Of a stretch of 64,000 nt of DNA, positions 12,101 to 24,130 are shown in pieces (the first letter of the stretch is position 1; each line of letters starts with the position of its first letter). Under the pieces are notes generated by a model. That model made no database searches. It saw nothing but the letters and a program-made list of their open reading frames with translations, and was not told the DNA's origin. The stretch comes from Trametopsis cervina (lineage: Eukaryota > Basidiomycota > Agaricomycetes > Polyporales > Irpicaceae): the NCBI GenBank assembly GCA_022385755.1, contig MU278389.1, positions 65,775 to 129,774 on the forward strand. Direction: 5' to 3'. The translations under genes were made by a program, and so were the position numbers.

Positions 12101-13066
12101 GGGTGTTGCGGGATAGAAACATACTTGAATTTCGCCTTAGCCTTTGCGGGGTCTTGGCCTTTCGATGGCTGCGACTGTTTGTTATCCTCATTCTTCGTGC
12201 TTCCTTGCTTCTTAGCAGTTTCTGCCTTCAGCGGCCCTTTCTTGGCCGTAGATTTACCTTTCCCCTTCGACGGCCGGAAATCGTCCTCATCATCTTCATC
12301 TTCATCACTTGCTGCAATAAAATTCATGTCCTTCGACTTCTTGAGAGCGGGTTTGCGCACCGCTACATCTTTTGCAACAGGTTTCGACTTCGGGGTAGAA
12401 TTCTTCTTCGGAGAAGCTACAGCGACCTTCTTCTTCGGTGGCGACAATATGGGCTCATCATCTTCATCGCTTGAAATGAGAGCGGATGGCTTCTTGCGCT
12501 TCAGTGGCGGTTTAGGGGCGGAAAGGGCGTCATCCTCGTCCATGACACGCTCGCTCTTGGGTTTTATGGGTGAAAGGGGTTTCTTTGGCTACTGTCACAT
12601 CAGTAAGTGTTTACCACTTGAATCATTAACCTTACTGAGGAGCGTGTTGATACTTTGGGTCTATATATAGGGTCAGAGGGTGCACCAGTGGTTCATTGCT
12701 AGGAATTACTCACTTGGAAGTTGACGCTGCATGTGCCCTTGCCTGGGGTTTCAGGGAGATTCCGTGTATGTATGTATAACCCTTCTCTCACCTTTCCTCA
12801 TCATCGCCTGAACGCACAGTACATGAGAAAGTTAACAGAGCTTTCAACCAACTGGTACTCACTAATCTCGATAGCTTTCAACCGAGCGGAGCCATTCTGA
12901 AAGACATGAGCAACATTTTACCTCAAGCTTCATAAGGCTACCTTACAGTATGAGCTGGTTTGACAGATGACGGCGCCGTACTGTTGCTCCCGCCTCCGAA
13001 GAACCCTCTGATATCCTTGCCAGGAGGCTTGCTCGGTGTCTTTTGCACTTTCTTCAGCGGGGCCAT
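9129..13066 (-). CDS. RFC1: Replication factor C large subunit (clamp loader)
   Basis: Large subunit of the ATP-driven clamp loader that opens PCNA and loads it onto primed DNA in the nucleus. The N-terminus has KDIRGFFGG, a PCNA-binding-type motif like the start of human RFC1. A long Lys/Ser/Asp-rich disordered part follows. Next comes a BRCT domain ([12 protein letters not shown]...[12 protein letters not shown]...[21 protein letters not shown]), then [15 protein letters not shown], Walker [14 protein letters not shown], and Walker B with [15 protein letters not shown]. The C-terminal collar ([30 protein letters not shown]) follows, and the protein ends in a Lys/Ala-rich tail. The gene is split into many exons, including very short ones around 9.4-9.9 and 10.7-11.5 kb. 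Start at 13066 and stop at 9129 are well supported. It converges on the Hrp1-like gene. Confidence 0.95.
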
Positions 13067-14609
13067 AAAGGTGACGAGTCTCAAGTGGCTGAGTTTAGAC
13101 CCGAATCGAATAGCAGAAACCGCGGTACCCGGCGGTTGTGGACAGTGGTGGCTAAAGGCTCAGATGATGCAGAATGTAATGGACTCCTAACGAGCTCGTG
13201 ACACAGGAAACGCGCGCTGTCACAATCCCGTCACACCGCGTTTGATTTGATATTAGTGGCTCGCGATCACTATGCGCCTCTGATTCAGGCATTTTCACGG
13301 AAGCCAGAATCAGTGAAATATGCTATTTTTGTAAGGCGTTTTCACAGAATTCTTCTGTCAAATTCACTGTCGAGGAACGACCGTTTTTTCACAGAAAAAA
13401 TGTCCGTTTTCACTGATATAGAGCGCCCGTGCATAGAGGATAATTATGCGGGAAAAGCACTGAGTACAACAGTGAATTGAATCAGTGAATTGTGCTGTAT
13501 ATGACCGGGAAATTCACTCTATTCACCAGCTCTACTTCCCTGATAATAATAGTGTAGTGGGTGGTCAATTTCAATGAACAATGTTGAATTGTAGAGTATA
13601 GTAGTGAGGACAGAACCACATCCACGAAACAAGAAGACTATACCGCACATCATCGGGAAAGAAATATCGAGTAGAACTAACATGCGCTACTGAGGTAATT
13701 CGTTCCTTGCTAGCTCTAAATAAGCCATCGAGGGCAGTTTAGAACATATATTGGATGGGAACTCTAAATATTGACATGCCAGAGCATGATCATCTTGCGA
13801 GGCAGTCAATTCAATGATTCTCTTGTCCTTGTCCTCCGTTTTCAATGGTCACCAATTTGTTGTGCGGTGAGGCAGGAGATTGCCTTCATCGGCAAAATAA
13901 ACCAATCTCTGATGCGTCCTTGACCACAGTTGAACACGATTGTCAATCCGCTGCGTGGTGAAAATATATATTTGTCAATGCTTGCCAACTTGGCTGCGGT
14001 AAGTCAATATCAAGCCGTGTGTAAGCCACGATTGACCACGGTAAGCCATAGTTTGTCACTCCGTAAGACTTTGATAAAGGATACAATTGTAGCCCGTTGT
14101 TTTCATCATAGATACACGTACAGTTGAGCGATTACTAGTTCGTGATACACATACAATTCCTTTTAAGAGCGAACATGGGAAACCGAAGGAGCCTGACAAC
14201 GGCCGAAGCATCAGGTATGGGAATTGAAAGGGATTCACTTTGAACAAGTGCATGCATGGAGAGATAGACCGGATTGAAAGCAGAGTTCGAGTAGCGGGTG
14301 GAGGGCGGAGTTCGACTGAAAAGCAGAGAGCCGGTTCAAGCGGAAGTGAAGAGCGGAGCGCGAGTGGAAAGCGGAGAGCAAAGTGCAAGGTTCAAGCTGA
14401 ACATGAGGATCAGCGTTCAAGACAGTTGGCAATGACGGGAGGAGGTCAGTAAACAGAGAATGAGGGCAAGAAAAGAGAAATCGATGCCATGGAGACGTAT
14501 TGTGCGGTGGGGCTAATCGGGGGAATCATTGAAGGTGCTGGTCGTGGCCTAGATAAACGATAAATCAAACTGGGGCTACGATCAAAGGAGCAAACGTCTC
14601 TGGCTTACT
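13067..14609. other. Gene-poor DNA between RFC1 and the DUF6698-like gene
   Basis: About 1.5 kb with no supported gene. It holds the TTCAC-motif cluster at 13294-13528 and, at 14270-14410, a degenerate purine-rich repeat of AGCGGAG/AAGCAGAG units. Minus-strand frames over that second part are repeat translations (LPLALRS..., LSAFQSNSALH...) and are not believed to be genes. Confidence 0.5.
13294..13528. repeat. Cluster of TTCACNG/CNGTGAA heptamers
   Basis: Ten copies of a TTCACNG-like heptamer in both orientations lie within 235 bases, starting at 13294, 13311, 13341, 13363, 13388, 13409, 13470, 13483, 13513 and 13522; the last two are imperfect. Dense, two-orientation short motifs like this are typical of subterminal binding sites of cut-and-paste transposases. 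A smaller set (TTCACGG/CCGTGAA) lies at 24434-24552. Confidence 0.5.
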
Positions 14610-16219
14610 TTAGTCAGAAACGTCTTCATTGACACGCTGCTGTGCTAGTCTTGCAGCTATGGTTGGACGATTGCTAACGGCGAGCTTTTCATGATCTTCG
14701 AGAGATGAAGGACCCCAAACTTTCCTGTAGACGATTTTGTCAGCTATATGCATGTTTGAGAGACAACGTCTTACAGATTCCACCAAATAAGGGTTTCAAT
14801 CGACCATTTGGATCGTCTTGCTGAAAATAGACCAACAATAAGCTTGTAAAACTCCGTAAGATCAAAGGCACCATCTTGTAGGCACCAATTGCTTTGACTC
14901 GATAATCCGAACCGAACCTATGATGACAGATGGTAATCAGGTCTTCGCGAGATAAAGATGAGGCTAGTACCAGTACAGCCGCCCATGCAATCATCTCAGG
15001 GAGTACACGTCGGTTTTTGTGTTTCACTGCGATTGATGGTCGGCCTATGTTCGAAGGTCCTGGACCGGATTGTGCTGCAGAAGACCTGCCGGTAAAGAGG
15101 TATCGAAAGCACTAGATGATCTTAATCAGTGTAGACTGTGGTGTTATAATATGTGCAAGACGTACAGCCACGAGATAGGGACTTCGCAAAAGTCCCTTAT
15201 CGAGTCGTTGAGAGTCATACTCGGTTTCATCATAGAGGAAGGCTGGGAAATCGCCTGCTTCAATAACACGATGTCCTTCGGTGACTTGCGTACAGAATCT
15301 ATATAATCCTCGATATTCAACATCGGAACGTGCAGAAATAACAACGAACCTGTCAGCATTTTGATCGAAATCAGGCAATAGATCGCAAGGGCATAGAAGG
15401 CGGCCTATAGTTGGATGATTGAATCCACGCAGAGTTTTATCGGAATTAAAATGCGTGACGGGTCCCTGTCCTCGCCAGTTGCTGATCAAACTAATGGTAC
15501 CACCTTTCATTGTTCTGACATCGTCTCGACGAGCACCATCTACAGCTCCTTGCAACTAAAGGTAGCCATTATTGTCAGCTTATATGCGTGTTATACAAAC
15601 AACGAACGCTTACAAAGTTGATGAGCTCAAGGAATATATCTTCGTCTTGAACGTAGAATTGCATGTCCGTGGTAAGATCTGGTATGTGGTCCATAAGGCT
15701 GTAAAACTGATCTCGCAGCTCTGTCGTTTCCTCGTCCGACCTATAATGAAGAGGTCTAGTTATATATGCGCATATAGCTTGAGAAAAATACTCGTACATA
15801 GCTTTGATAATAGCTGTGAGTTGCGCATCCGGTGGTGGCATTCCCAACTTATCAGTAACCAGGTAAGGGCCGTATAGAAAAATATTATGGATATTGATGC
15901 TTGGGCCCAAGATGCGTGGAAGCCAACGAGCTGCTGCATTTAGCTGTGTTAACTCCGTTGTCGTACTGCAAATTCAATTAGAATGAACAGGGTGATTTTG
16001 AGAAAAGAAAATCACTTACCCTCGAAATTGAGGATCTTCTAGTGCCTTCGTAATACGGGTAACTCGCATATGGGGTTGATCTTCGTTGTTTGGCTGGTCT
16101 AATACCCGTTGATCCGGCATAGGCGATTGTGAAGGCTGTGGAGGTGGAGCAGGCTGATGACTTCGACGAGAAGGAGATGCATTACGTTGGACATAATGAG
16201 TGGTATTGTTGGGACGCAT
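14610..16219 (-). CDS. DUF6698-like protein, transposon-associated
   Basis: Protein of the Agaricomycete DUF6698 type, of unknown function. The start is Met at 16219 (an in-frame Met at 16276 is possible). Exons run to the TAA at 14610. The N-terminus is short and Pro/Ser/Gln-rich, then ITKALEDPQF. The body shows the family landmarks: DDVRTMKGG..SLISNW, GFNHPTIGRLLCP, FPAFLYDE..YD...KGLLRSPYLV, PEMIAWAAVLVLASS, and a C-terminal KVWGPSS...RPTIAARLAQQR. No frameshift or stop was seen in the chosen exons. It is transcribed away from the Plavaka transposase, with starts only about 290 bases apart, so the two may share a promoter and one element. The family is assigned from memory of its motifs, not a search. 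Confidence 0.7.
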
Positions 16220-16506
16220 ATCAGAATATGGAATTGAAGACGTCAAAGTGGTGGTACAAAGGAAGGCTGATCTCAAGTCGCAAACTGCTTTAAGAGGTTT
16301 TGATGGTGTGACAGACCCATTACAATGAATGCTTAAACGATCACTGCAACAGTTGTTATTGAGTAAGTGACATATTACTTATGTGTGACGCTTCACTTAG
16401 AGTGATCGCTAGTAAACAAAGTTATCACTACGTACAACTCTGACTACCGCTGCACAATATGCGATTGTGTATCTTCTTTCATATTGTATTCCTACTCTTT
16501 CTAGTC

Positions 16507-19500
16507 ATGTATACTTGCCATGCATGCAGTCGAACATTTGCCAAGTCTCAAGCTTTACGGACTCATCAGCATCATTGCAAGGCCACTGCAGAGGTTAACC
16601 GATCAGCAATACAAAATCTGAAAGCACTTCGTTATACTAATGCAGCAAAGATTCCAAGAATTATGGGAGAGAAAGGACATGAAATATCTAGAGAGCACCT
16701 GAGAGAAGCACTCGATACAGTGAGTAATATAATATATACGTTAAACATGAGCTATATCTGTTCGTAGAATTTAGACGACACATCTCCTTCAGAGGAGGCA
16801 GGTTCCTCCATAATTTCTGAGTGTATCTCTCTACCGGCTTTGAAATTAAATGAGCCAAATGAAGAGCCTCTTCTTTCAAGATCAGGACGAAAACGAAAGG
16901 TCCCTAAGATATATAAAGATTATCTGCCTTCTGGATTCCGTGGTCTTGCTCCGACCATAGATATTGGCCGTCTAGTTCCTCCTATTCCACAACCCCCTAT
17001 TTTGCAGCCTCCTGATCTTGAGATGCAATCGTCCCAGAGCTTGGACACTATTTGCGATACTTCTGAGGTCGATATTCCAACATCCTCTCCTTCCATGAAT
17101 ATTCCTGTTGTCTGCGATCCAGAACCAGATGAATTTGGTCTCTACCGTCACTACTTCACACGTCCACATTCCGATCCATCAGAGATTTTATCGACCCCCG
17201 AGATGCTTGTTGATGCGCCGACAATTCAAGTCTCAGCTGCTCCAACATCCTCTGTGCATCCGCTCTCCGCTCTTGGACGTAGAACTGCAGAGACTATCTC
17301 CAACTGGTTCAAGCCATTTACAAATGCCTCCACATTTCGTCTTATGCAATGGCAGTACTCCGGCTCCAGTCTGAAGTCTGCAGGTGAACTGGATCGTCTT
17401 GTCAATGAAGTACTGTTGGCAGATGACTTTGACCGCTCAGAGCTGCTTGGCTTTTCGGCACATCAAGCCGAACATTCATTGGATGAATATTCTGAGCCAT
17501 CGGGAATATTTTCGAAGGAGGACGGCTGGCATGAGACTACTGTCAAGATTTCGCTGCCAAAAGAAGGCGTTAAGGCATCATCCGAAGCAGATGCTCCAGT
17601 TCTTGAAGTTAAGGGTCTCTGGCATCGACGACTTCGTGACGTTATTCGATCAGCATATGAAGATGTTGGACAGGCCACCTTTCACAACATCCCCTTTAAA
17701 TTATTTCATCGTCACCTAGACAGTTCTATCGACGACAACCACTCAGATAGTTCTGACAACCAATCAGATCGTTCCAACAACCATCAAACCTCTACACCCG
17801 ATGAGCGAGTTTATTCTGAGCTTTACACAGCTGATGCGATGCTTGAGGAACAAGCCAAGATTGACAATTTACCACGAAACCCTGACGACGATGGCAATAT
17901 AGAGTATATTGTTGCACCTCTGATGATGTATTCTGACGCAACCCACTTGACGAATTTTGGAGCGGCTTCTCTCTGGCCTTTTTATCTATCCTTTGGGTCG
18001 ACCTCAAAATATATTCGCGCAAAGCCATCAAGCTTTGCAGCTCATCATATTGCGTATGCTCCTAAGGTATGTTTTACGCTTTCTTACACATATTAATATT
18101 CAGATGTTAACCTAAGAATTAAATTAGCTTCCAGATCTTGTGCAAGATGAGTATCAGAAGGTTTATAATACGGCAGCTACTTCAGAGGTCCTTCGGTTCT
18201 GCCGCACAGAACTCATTCAAGCAATCTGGGCTACTTTGCTTGATGCGGACTTTATGCATGCGTACGAACATGGTATGCTCGTGACCTGTGGCGATGGAAT
18301 TGTTCGGCGGATTTTCCCTCGCTTCCTCACATATTCAGCAGACTATCCAGAACGGTTCGACCTCATTTTCACTATATTCCCTATACCTTGACTTATTTTT
18401 ATACATTGTAGTGTTGCTCTCACATGCATACGGTTTTTAGGAGCATGTCCATGCCCGACATGTCTTGCCGAAAAAGCAAAGGTTGCGGCAATGGGATCTA
18501 AGCTTGACATGAAGCGGCGTAACCAAACAAGACAGGATACTGAATCTGTACAGTCCAGAATCGTACAAGCACGTTCTTGGATCTTCACACGAGGATATCG
18601 CATCAAAAGTGCAATGGTTGAACGGTTGCTAGGACCATTGTCTCTTTTGCCATGCCGTGTGCGTACTTTTGGTTTGTATTGGATTCAACGACTTATAAAT
18701 ACCTTCAGAGTACGTTCTCACAGAGATTAGCACCGTTTGGGGTGAACTTCTACTCCATGTTCGTTCCTGACATCATGCATGAGTGTGAGCTCGGAATATG
18801 GAAAGCACACTTTACCCATATACTTCGTGTATTATTTGCTTTTGGCGATGATAATCTTCTAAAACTGAATGTCCGGTATGTGCTATATCTTGGGAATAAA
18901 TCATACTTCTGACACCAAAGTTTCTTACGTAGATTTCGAAATGTTCCGACATTTGGTCGTGATACAATCCGGAAGTTCCAAAATAATATATCTGGCATGA
19001 AGCAATTCGCAGCACGCGATTTTGAAGACTGCCTACAGGTATGTCCTCCGATATTTCTTTTATTCACACAGAGGTGACAATTCAACAGTGTATTCTGCCA
19101 TGTGTGGAAGGTCTTCTACCAGAACCGTTCAATCAGATTGTCCTTGATGCCGTCTGGGACATGGCTGTCTGGCACGCTCTTGCAAAGCTGCGTCTTCATA
19201 CAGAAAGCACGCTTGAAGTTCTTGACCTGGCCACGGTAGCAATGGGCCAATCGACTCGGCATTTTGCCAAGGAAACAGCTGCTCTAGATATTCGAGACTT
19301 ACCTGGTGAAGAAGCAGCACGTGGACGTCGTAATGCAATACTACAAGCAAAGAAGACTGAAAAGAGGAGGAGTGGGAAAGTAGCTAACGAGCATGCTAAA
19401 CCTGATTCATCCGGACCACAGCCAAAGCGTCGCTTGCTTAATCTTGCGACATTCAAGTGGCATAATGCTGGACATGTAGCTGCTGCGATCCGCCGCTTTG

Positions 19501-21263
19501 GTACAACAGATAACTACACTACACAAATTGTGCGTTCCTTTCAACTCTTCTCTATAGAATAGCTTTAAATAAATTCCTCACTAGGGTGAACTTGAACACC
19601 GTCGAGTCAAAAAGTTTTATCCACGTACCAGCCGTAAGGGTCATACTCAACAAATTGCTCAACATACTCGACGCGAAAAAGTTCTCAACTCTATTGCGAC
19701 TCGTGAATCTGCACGCCGCCTCCGTATCGCTACTCATACTTCCACTTCCACTTCCACTCAACAACCTCAGCCTCCGATCCGCAAAAGAGGTCGGCCACGA
19801 AAATCTTCAGGTTTTGGTATTCATTTCAAGGAGAGCGGTGCTTTACCACCAACTGCATTCCGAATACATCATCACCTCTCTGAGTCACAAACTCATCCTG
19901 TTGATGTTACGCAATTTGTTCTGAGCCATCCAGATGATCCCGCAGTAAAGGTGAGTAGCGTAACACCAGGCTTAAACAGTTCTAATACACTAGAATATAT
20001 ATCACAGAACTTCATACCTCTCCTAAAGAACCATCTACTCAGTCGTCTCATCGGCAAAGCCTATAGTGGCGATGAAATTGAGTACGGTGATGCAGAGAGA
20101 CTTGCCGTTCAGTTTCGCCATAACCGCATCTATTTCACAAAGACTCTACGCGTCAACTACACCACATACGATATGCGACGTGATCAAGATTCCCTCAATC
20201 CACGCAATCATGCCGATGTCATGGTCCTTGCACATGAAGACGAAGACTCTATAGGCAACACTCATCCATATTGGTATGCGCGTATCATTGGGGTTTGTCA
20301 TGCTCAAGTCCGCTACCTGGGGGCTGATTCAAGATCTAATGAATATGAGCGGATTGAGTTCCTTTGGATTCGTTGGTTTGGACGCGACATGACTGCTCCA
20401 GGCGGTTTCAACACTCGCCGTCTACATCGTGTTGGCTTTCTTGATGCCGATGAACCAGGAGCATTCGGATTTCTTGATCCTGCAGTGGTCATCCGCGCAG
20501 TTCATCTTATTCCGGCCTTTCACTATGGACGGACTGACGATTGGCTCAGAGGACCCTCGATTGCTCGGCAGTATACACTTGATGATGCCGATGCAGAATC
20601 AGACTGGAGGTATCACTATGTGAACATGTGAGTAGTCATCTCTACAATAGTACAATCAGATGGAAAGGCTGATGATTCGATACCATTACAGGTTTGTTGA
20701 TCGTGATATGTTTTTGCGATTTGTTGGAGGAGGTATTGGTCACAAATTGCTCCGTGAGCTTGTCCACATTCAAGATACACTCAAGGCAATGCAGTCACAC
20801 TTAAGCCGAACCTCAGCAAAGGTAGGAGCGCAGGCTGACAATATGGACGGTATGTATTTACCTTTCTCATGCATATTTTTTGAGCACTGATACTATACAT
20901 ACAGTCATTATCAATGAATCCACCGGTGATGCGTTTGGTGGACAAAACGGTGGCCACGGTGGGGTTTCAAGCAATACAACCGCTAATTTGGACTATGAAG
21001 ATGACGATGAAACCAGCGAAGAGGAAGATTACACAGCGAGCGATGCTGAAGACTTCGGCTATATATGCAACTCAGATGACGAGCAGTGTGAAGATGATCA
21101 GGACAAGAACTCAGACCATAACAAAGACAACAAACTCGCACAGCCGGAAGATGAGCAGGACAATGGAGATGATTATGGAGATGATATTGATCTTGGTGCA
21201 GAAGATGGTGAAGATGTGTGGGCACGCGACGAGTATGGTAAGCTTGGCTTTGGTCGCCTCTAG
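16507..21263 (+). CDS. Plavaka-type transposase (CACTA-like, Dileera group), apparently intact
   Basis: DNA transposase of the Plavaka elements common in mushrooms. The start at 16507 gives MYTCHACSRTFAKSQALRTH, an N-terminal C2H2 finger (an in-frame upstream Met lies at 16459). A KRKVPKIYKDYLPS segment follows. The catalytic core region has YSDATHLTNFG, LWPFYLSFG, CGDGIVRRIFPRFLTYSADYPER, ACPCPTC, then FVPDIMHECELGIWKAHFTHILR, and WDMAVWHALAKLRLHTE. After GELEHRRVKKFY there is an AT-hook-like RKRGRPRK. The C-terminal part has HADVMVLAHE...PYWYARIIGV and an acidic tail. Introns are short, and every junction tested keeps frame (for example 16721-16767, 18067-18128, 18660-18709). No inactivating change was seen, so this copy could encode an active enzyme. 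Element ends were not fixed with certainty. Confidence 0.88.
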
Positions 21264-22929
21264 CATCCAGCACTGTGTGCAGTGATGTCCACTATGTTTA
21301 ATCACTATATGACTGCATGGATACATACGGCATTATAGTGGCCTCATGTAGTGGCTCGTGAAATCACCCATTGCATGTTGAAAATGAGTAGATACATGAC
21401 AAACTAAATAATATTACTTTGCCCTTGCATGAACCTTGCTGTCGCCCGCGCACCCAACCCAAACCCTCCTGTGTGGACGTCACAACGGCATGTGCCTCGG
21501 TGCGACCTGGCTAACGTCTGAGCGACCGCGCCTCGCTTGTCAGAATGCATGCAAGTTCAGACATGCTCGCGAGAGAGACGTCGGATCTCTCGCATGTCAT
21601 TAGGGCCTCCCCATGAAAAACAGACAGGAGACTTGCAGCTCACCCTGCCCTCGTCCGCGTTGTCAGATCGCCGCTGTATGCAACAGATACACCTGCCGCC
21701 AACCAGTGACACCGACACATTGTGCGTCACTGCGCGTACCTGAGGCCTTCAGCCACGTCCGTCAGCGACATGTAAATGAAAACACAAACGTAAAGATTGA
21801 CTCACCAGCCTGACGCTCTCAACCCAGCTTGTTGTTCTCCAGTGTGTGTGTGCTATCCGTCAGTTGGTCCATGTTATTGAGTGCGTGTTGTTGTGTGATG
21901 ACGCAGGTTGGGTACGCTAATTGGATTCTGTGTGTGCGCGCGGATGACGGCTGTCCTGCCGACAGTGGACATTCTCAACGACAGACGAGGCGGTCGCATG
22001 TCCTCTTGAGTGTCGTCGTCTTTGGCAGCACGCAACAGGAAGACAGCAGGGCAGGACAAACAGAGCGATGGTGTACGTATACCATGCTTCCACAGCACTG
22101 CGCCGCGAAGCGCAAAACGCGGACGCCCGACGGGACGCTGCGAGGGTTCTTGCTTTGCGTGCAAGCAGAACATCCAGCTACTGCAGGAGGTGAGAGCGAG
22201 GTAGCCGCACTTGGATAACCACGAATGAATCATCGCGCCTAAGTGTTGACAATGTTGATTGCGATGTCAGCCTTCCGCGAACGTGCTGAGAGTCAGCTCT
22301 GCACGGATGAGTTCTCGTGCAAGCAGACTGGTTGGCTGAGAACATGCCTGTCAGCCTCGTCAATGGCAGCTGCACACGCACATGCACAGACGGACATCAC
22401 GCCGACTCACTCGTGCACACCGCTGCCGCCTCTCAATTCCTTCTGCGGCAACCTACCGACGTCCTCACTGCTCTCATTTGCACCTCCTCTCACCACCCTC
22501 TCTTCTCCTCTCATGACCTTCTCTTCTACCCCGTCCATGAGACCGCAATGGCACAGACTGCAAGCAGACCGTGCTCACGGCCGCAATGGGCGAACACTCG
22601 AAGGGCAGACCCCTGCGCACACTGCACGCGGAATCACTGCCGCCGCCGGTCGTCCTCCCAGAACGCGCCCATCCCAGGCAGTCTTGCCTGTTGAGCCTCG
22701 CAGGAGTCCTTTGCCTGTCTCAGGGGCGAGGCGAGCTCTTGTCAGTGGGTAAAGTGAGACCTTGTGAGACACATCAGTATAATACCGTGCATGGAGCGGA
22801 CTAATAGACGTACCTGGATGATTTATTGCCATGCTGCCCAAACAGAAGAGAAGAGAAGAGAGGAGAGGAGAAGAGAAACGTGGGAGGTGAAGGTGCAACG
22901 GTATGAATGAAATTAGTAGACGACAGGTG

Positions 22930-23021
22930 GCAGAGGTCAGAGAGTAGGGGAGGCTGGCAACCGTGAGTCCTCAGGTTTGGTCCACGTCACCAGCCTCGCT
23001 CTCAGCACTGCTGCACCATGC
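22930..23021. repeat. Duplicated hairpin element, copy 1
   Basis: A 92-base unit repeated in direct orientation at 23071. It folds as a hairpin: arm GAGGCTGG at 22950-22957 pairs with CCAGCCTC at 22990-22997 around a 32-base loop. An outer GAGAG (22940-22944) can pair with CTCTC (22999-23003). Confidence 0.75.
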
Positions 23022-23070
23022 TACAGCACAGAAGAAATCACAAGAAATAAAAATGAGCAGACCATGGCTT

Positions 23071-23166
23071 GCAGAGGTCAGAGAGTGAGGGAAGACTGGT
23101 AACCGTGAGTCCTCAGGTTTGGTCCACGTCACCAGTCTTGCTCTCATCGCTACTGCGTACCATGCT
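23071..23166. repeat. Duplicated hairpin element, copy 2
   Basis: Second copy of the 22930 unit. Its arms AAGACTGG (23092-23099) and CCAGTCTT (23132-23139) still pair perfectly, because two G-C pairs of copy 1 have both become A-T. The loop is also 32 bases and differs from copy 1 at only one position. Confidence 0.75.
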
Positions 23167-23799
23167 GGTGGAATAGTTGATGCATATGATCAACAAGGAA
23201 TGAAGGTGAAATAGCAGATGGGAGTTCACGAACAAGGTTGCGGGTGAAGGTAAAGTTGAACGGGACATGAGGCGCTCGTGACAGCGGAGTCGGCATGCCG
23301 TAGATTCATAGTGAGAATCAGCGGAACAGCGCATCAGCCGTTTAAGCACACTTAGTGAAGACAATTCTGCACCGAACTGGATCATAAAGTCACCAATAGA
23401 TACCTGAAGCCATGTAGTGTTCGATCAAATGGTCGTTCATTCTATGAAAACCATTGCGCACCTGCTGTGAATGGTCGTTGTATTCTGTGGTAGGCGCTCG
23501 CGAACGTCCAGGCAATGACTGGCGGCGCAGATTCTAAGACTGATCTAACAGCCATGGAATAGCATGATATAGGTGTTAGATAGCTAGTACTATCGAACGC
23601 ACCGTAGACTACCTTTACAATGCTATTCCACTATGCACTGCCTTGATCATTGCCCGCCATCATGGTGTCAGTAGTCCTATCTGTTCAAATAATTTCCTCA
23701 ACGAGAAAACCAGATCAATCTCTGCGCGCCAGCCAAAGTTAGCTCTCACCACATTTGTTTTCCCGATGATTTACCGCTGTCCAAGATCAAGTCCCCAAT

Positions 23800-24130
23800 T
23801 CCCTGCCCTCTCGTCTCGTCTCGTCTTATCTCTCTCTCGTGCCTGTCTGTCTCATCTCTGCCTGTCTCAGGTCTGCTCTTTGTCTCTTTCTTATCTCTCG
23901 TCTCGACTCCTTCTCGCATTTGTCTCGTACCTCTCTCTCATTTCGCGTCCCTCTCTCGCTTCTTATACCACTCTTACTCCTCCTGCTTCTCGTCCCTCTC
24001 CTGCTTCTCGTCCCTCTCTTGCTCCTCATCCCTCTCTCATTTCTCATGCCTTTCTCACTTGTTCTCCTTCTCATTCATCTCGCGCTTCCTGTCCTCTCCC
24101 TCCCTTCCGACATCTCTACTCTGCTATTTA
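23800..24130. repeat. Long pyrimidine (CTC/TCT) tract
   Basis: About 330 bases of almost uninterrupted C/T on the plus strand, made of variants of CTCGTCTC, CCTCTCTC and CTTCTCGTCC. Local units repeat nearly exactly (CTGCTTCTCGTCCCTCTC twice around 23980-24020). The long frames on both strands (23643-24215 plus, 23826-24074 minus) are translations of this tract and are not genes. Confidence 0.8.

Larger units (their letters stand above)
13254..21367. mobile_element. Probable Plavaka element carrying transposase and DUF6698-like gene (limits uncertain)
   Basis: The region joins the divergent DUF6698-like and transposase genes with the motif cluster on the left. The limits given are those of two similar sequences, TAGTGGCTCGCGATCAC at 13254-13270 and TAGTGGCTCGTGAAATCAC at 21349-21367. 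They lie in the same orientation, not inverted, so they do not behave as ordinary terminal inverted repeats. No clear TIR or target-site duplication was found by eye; treat both ends as provisional. Confidence 0.4.

Noticed and set aside
21264..22830. Many overlapping GC-rich open frames.
   Set aside because: They occur on both strands with no family resemblance; treated as non-coding DNA.
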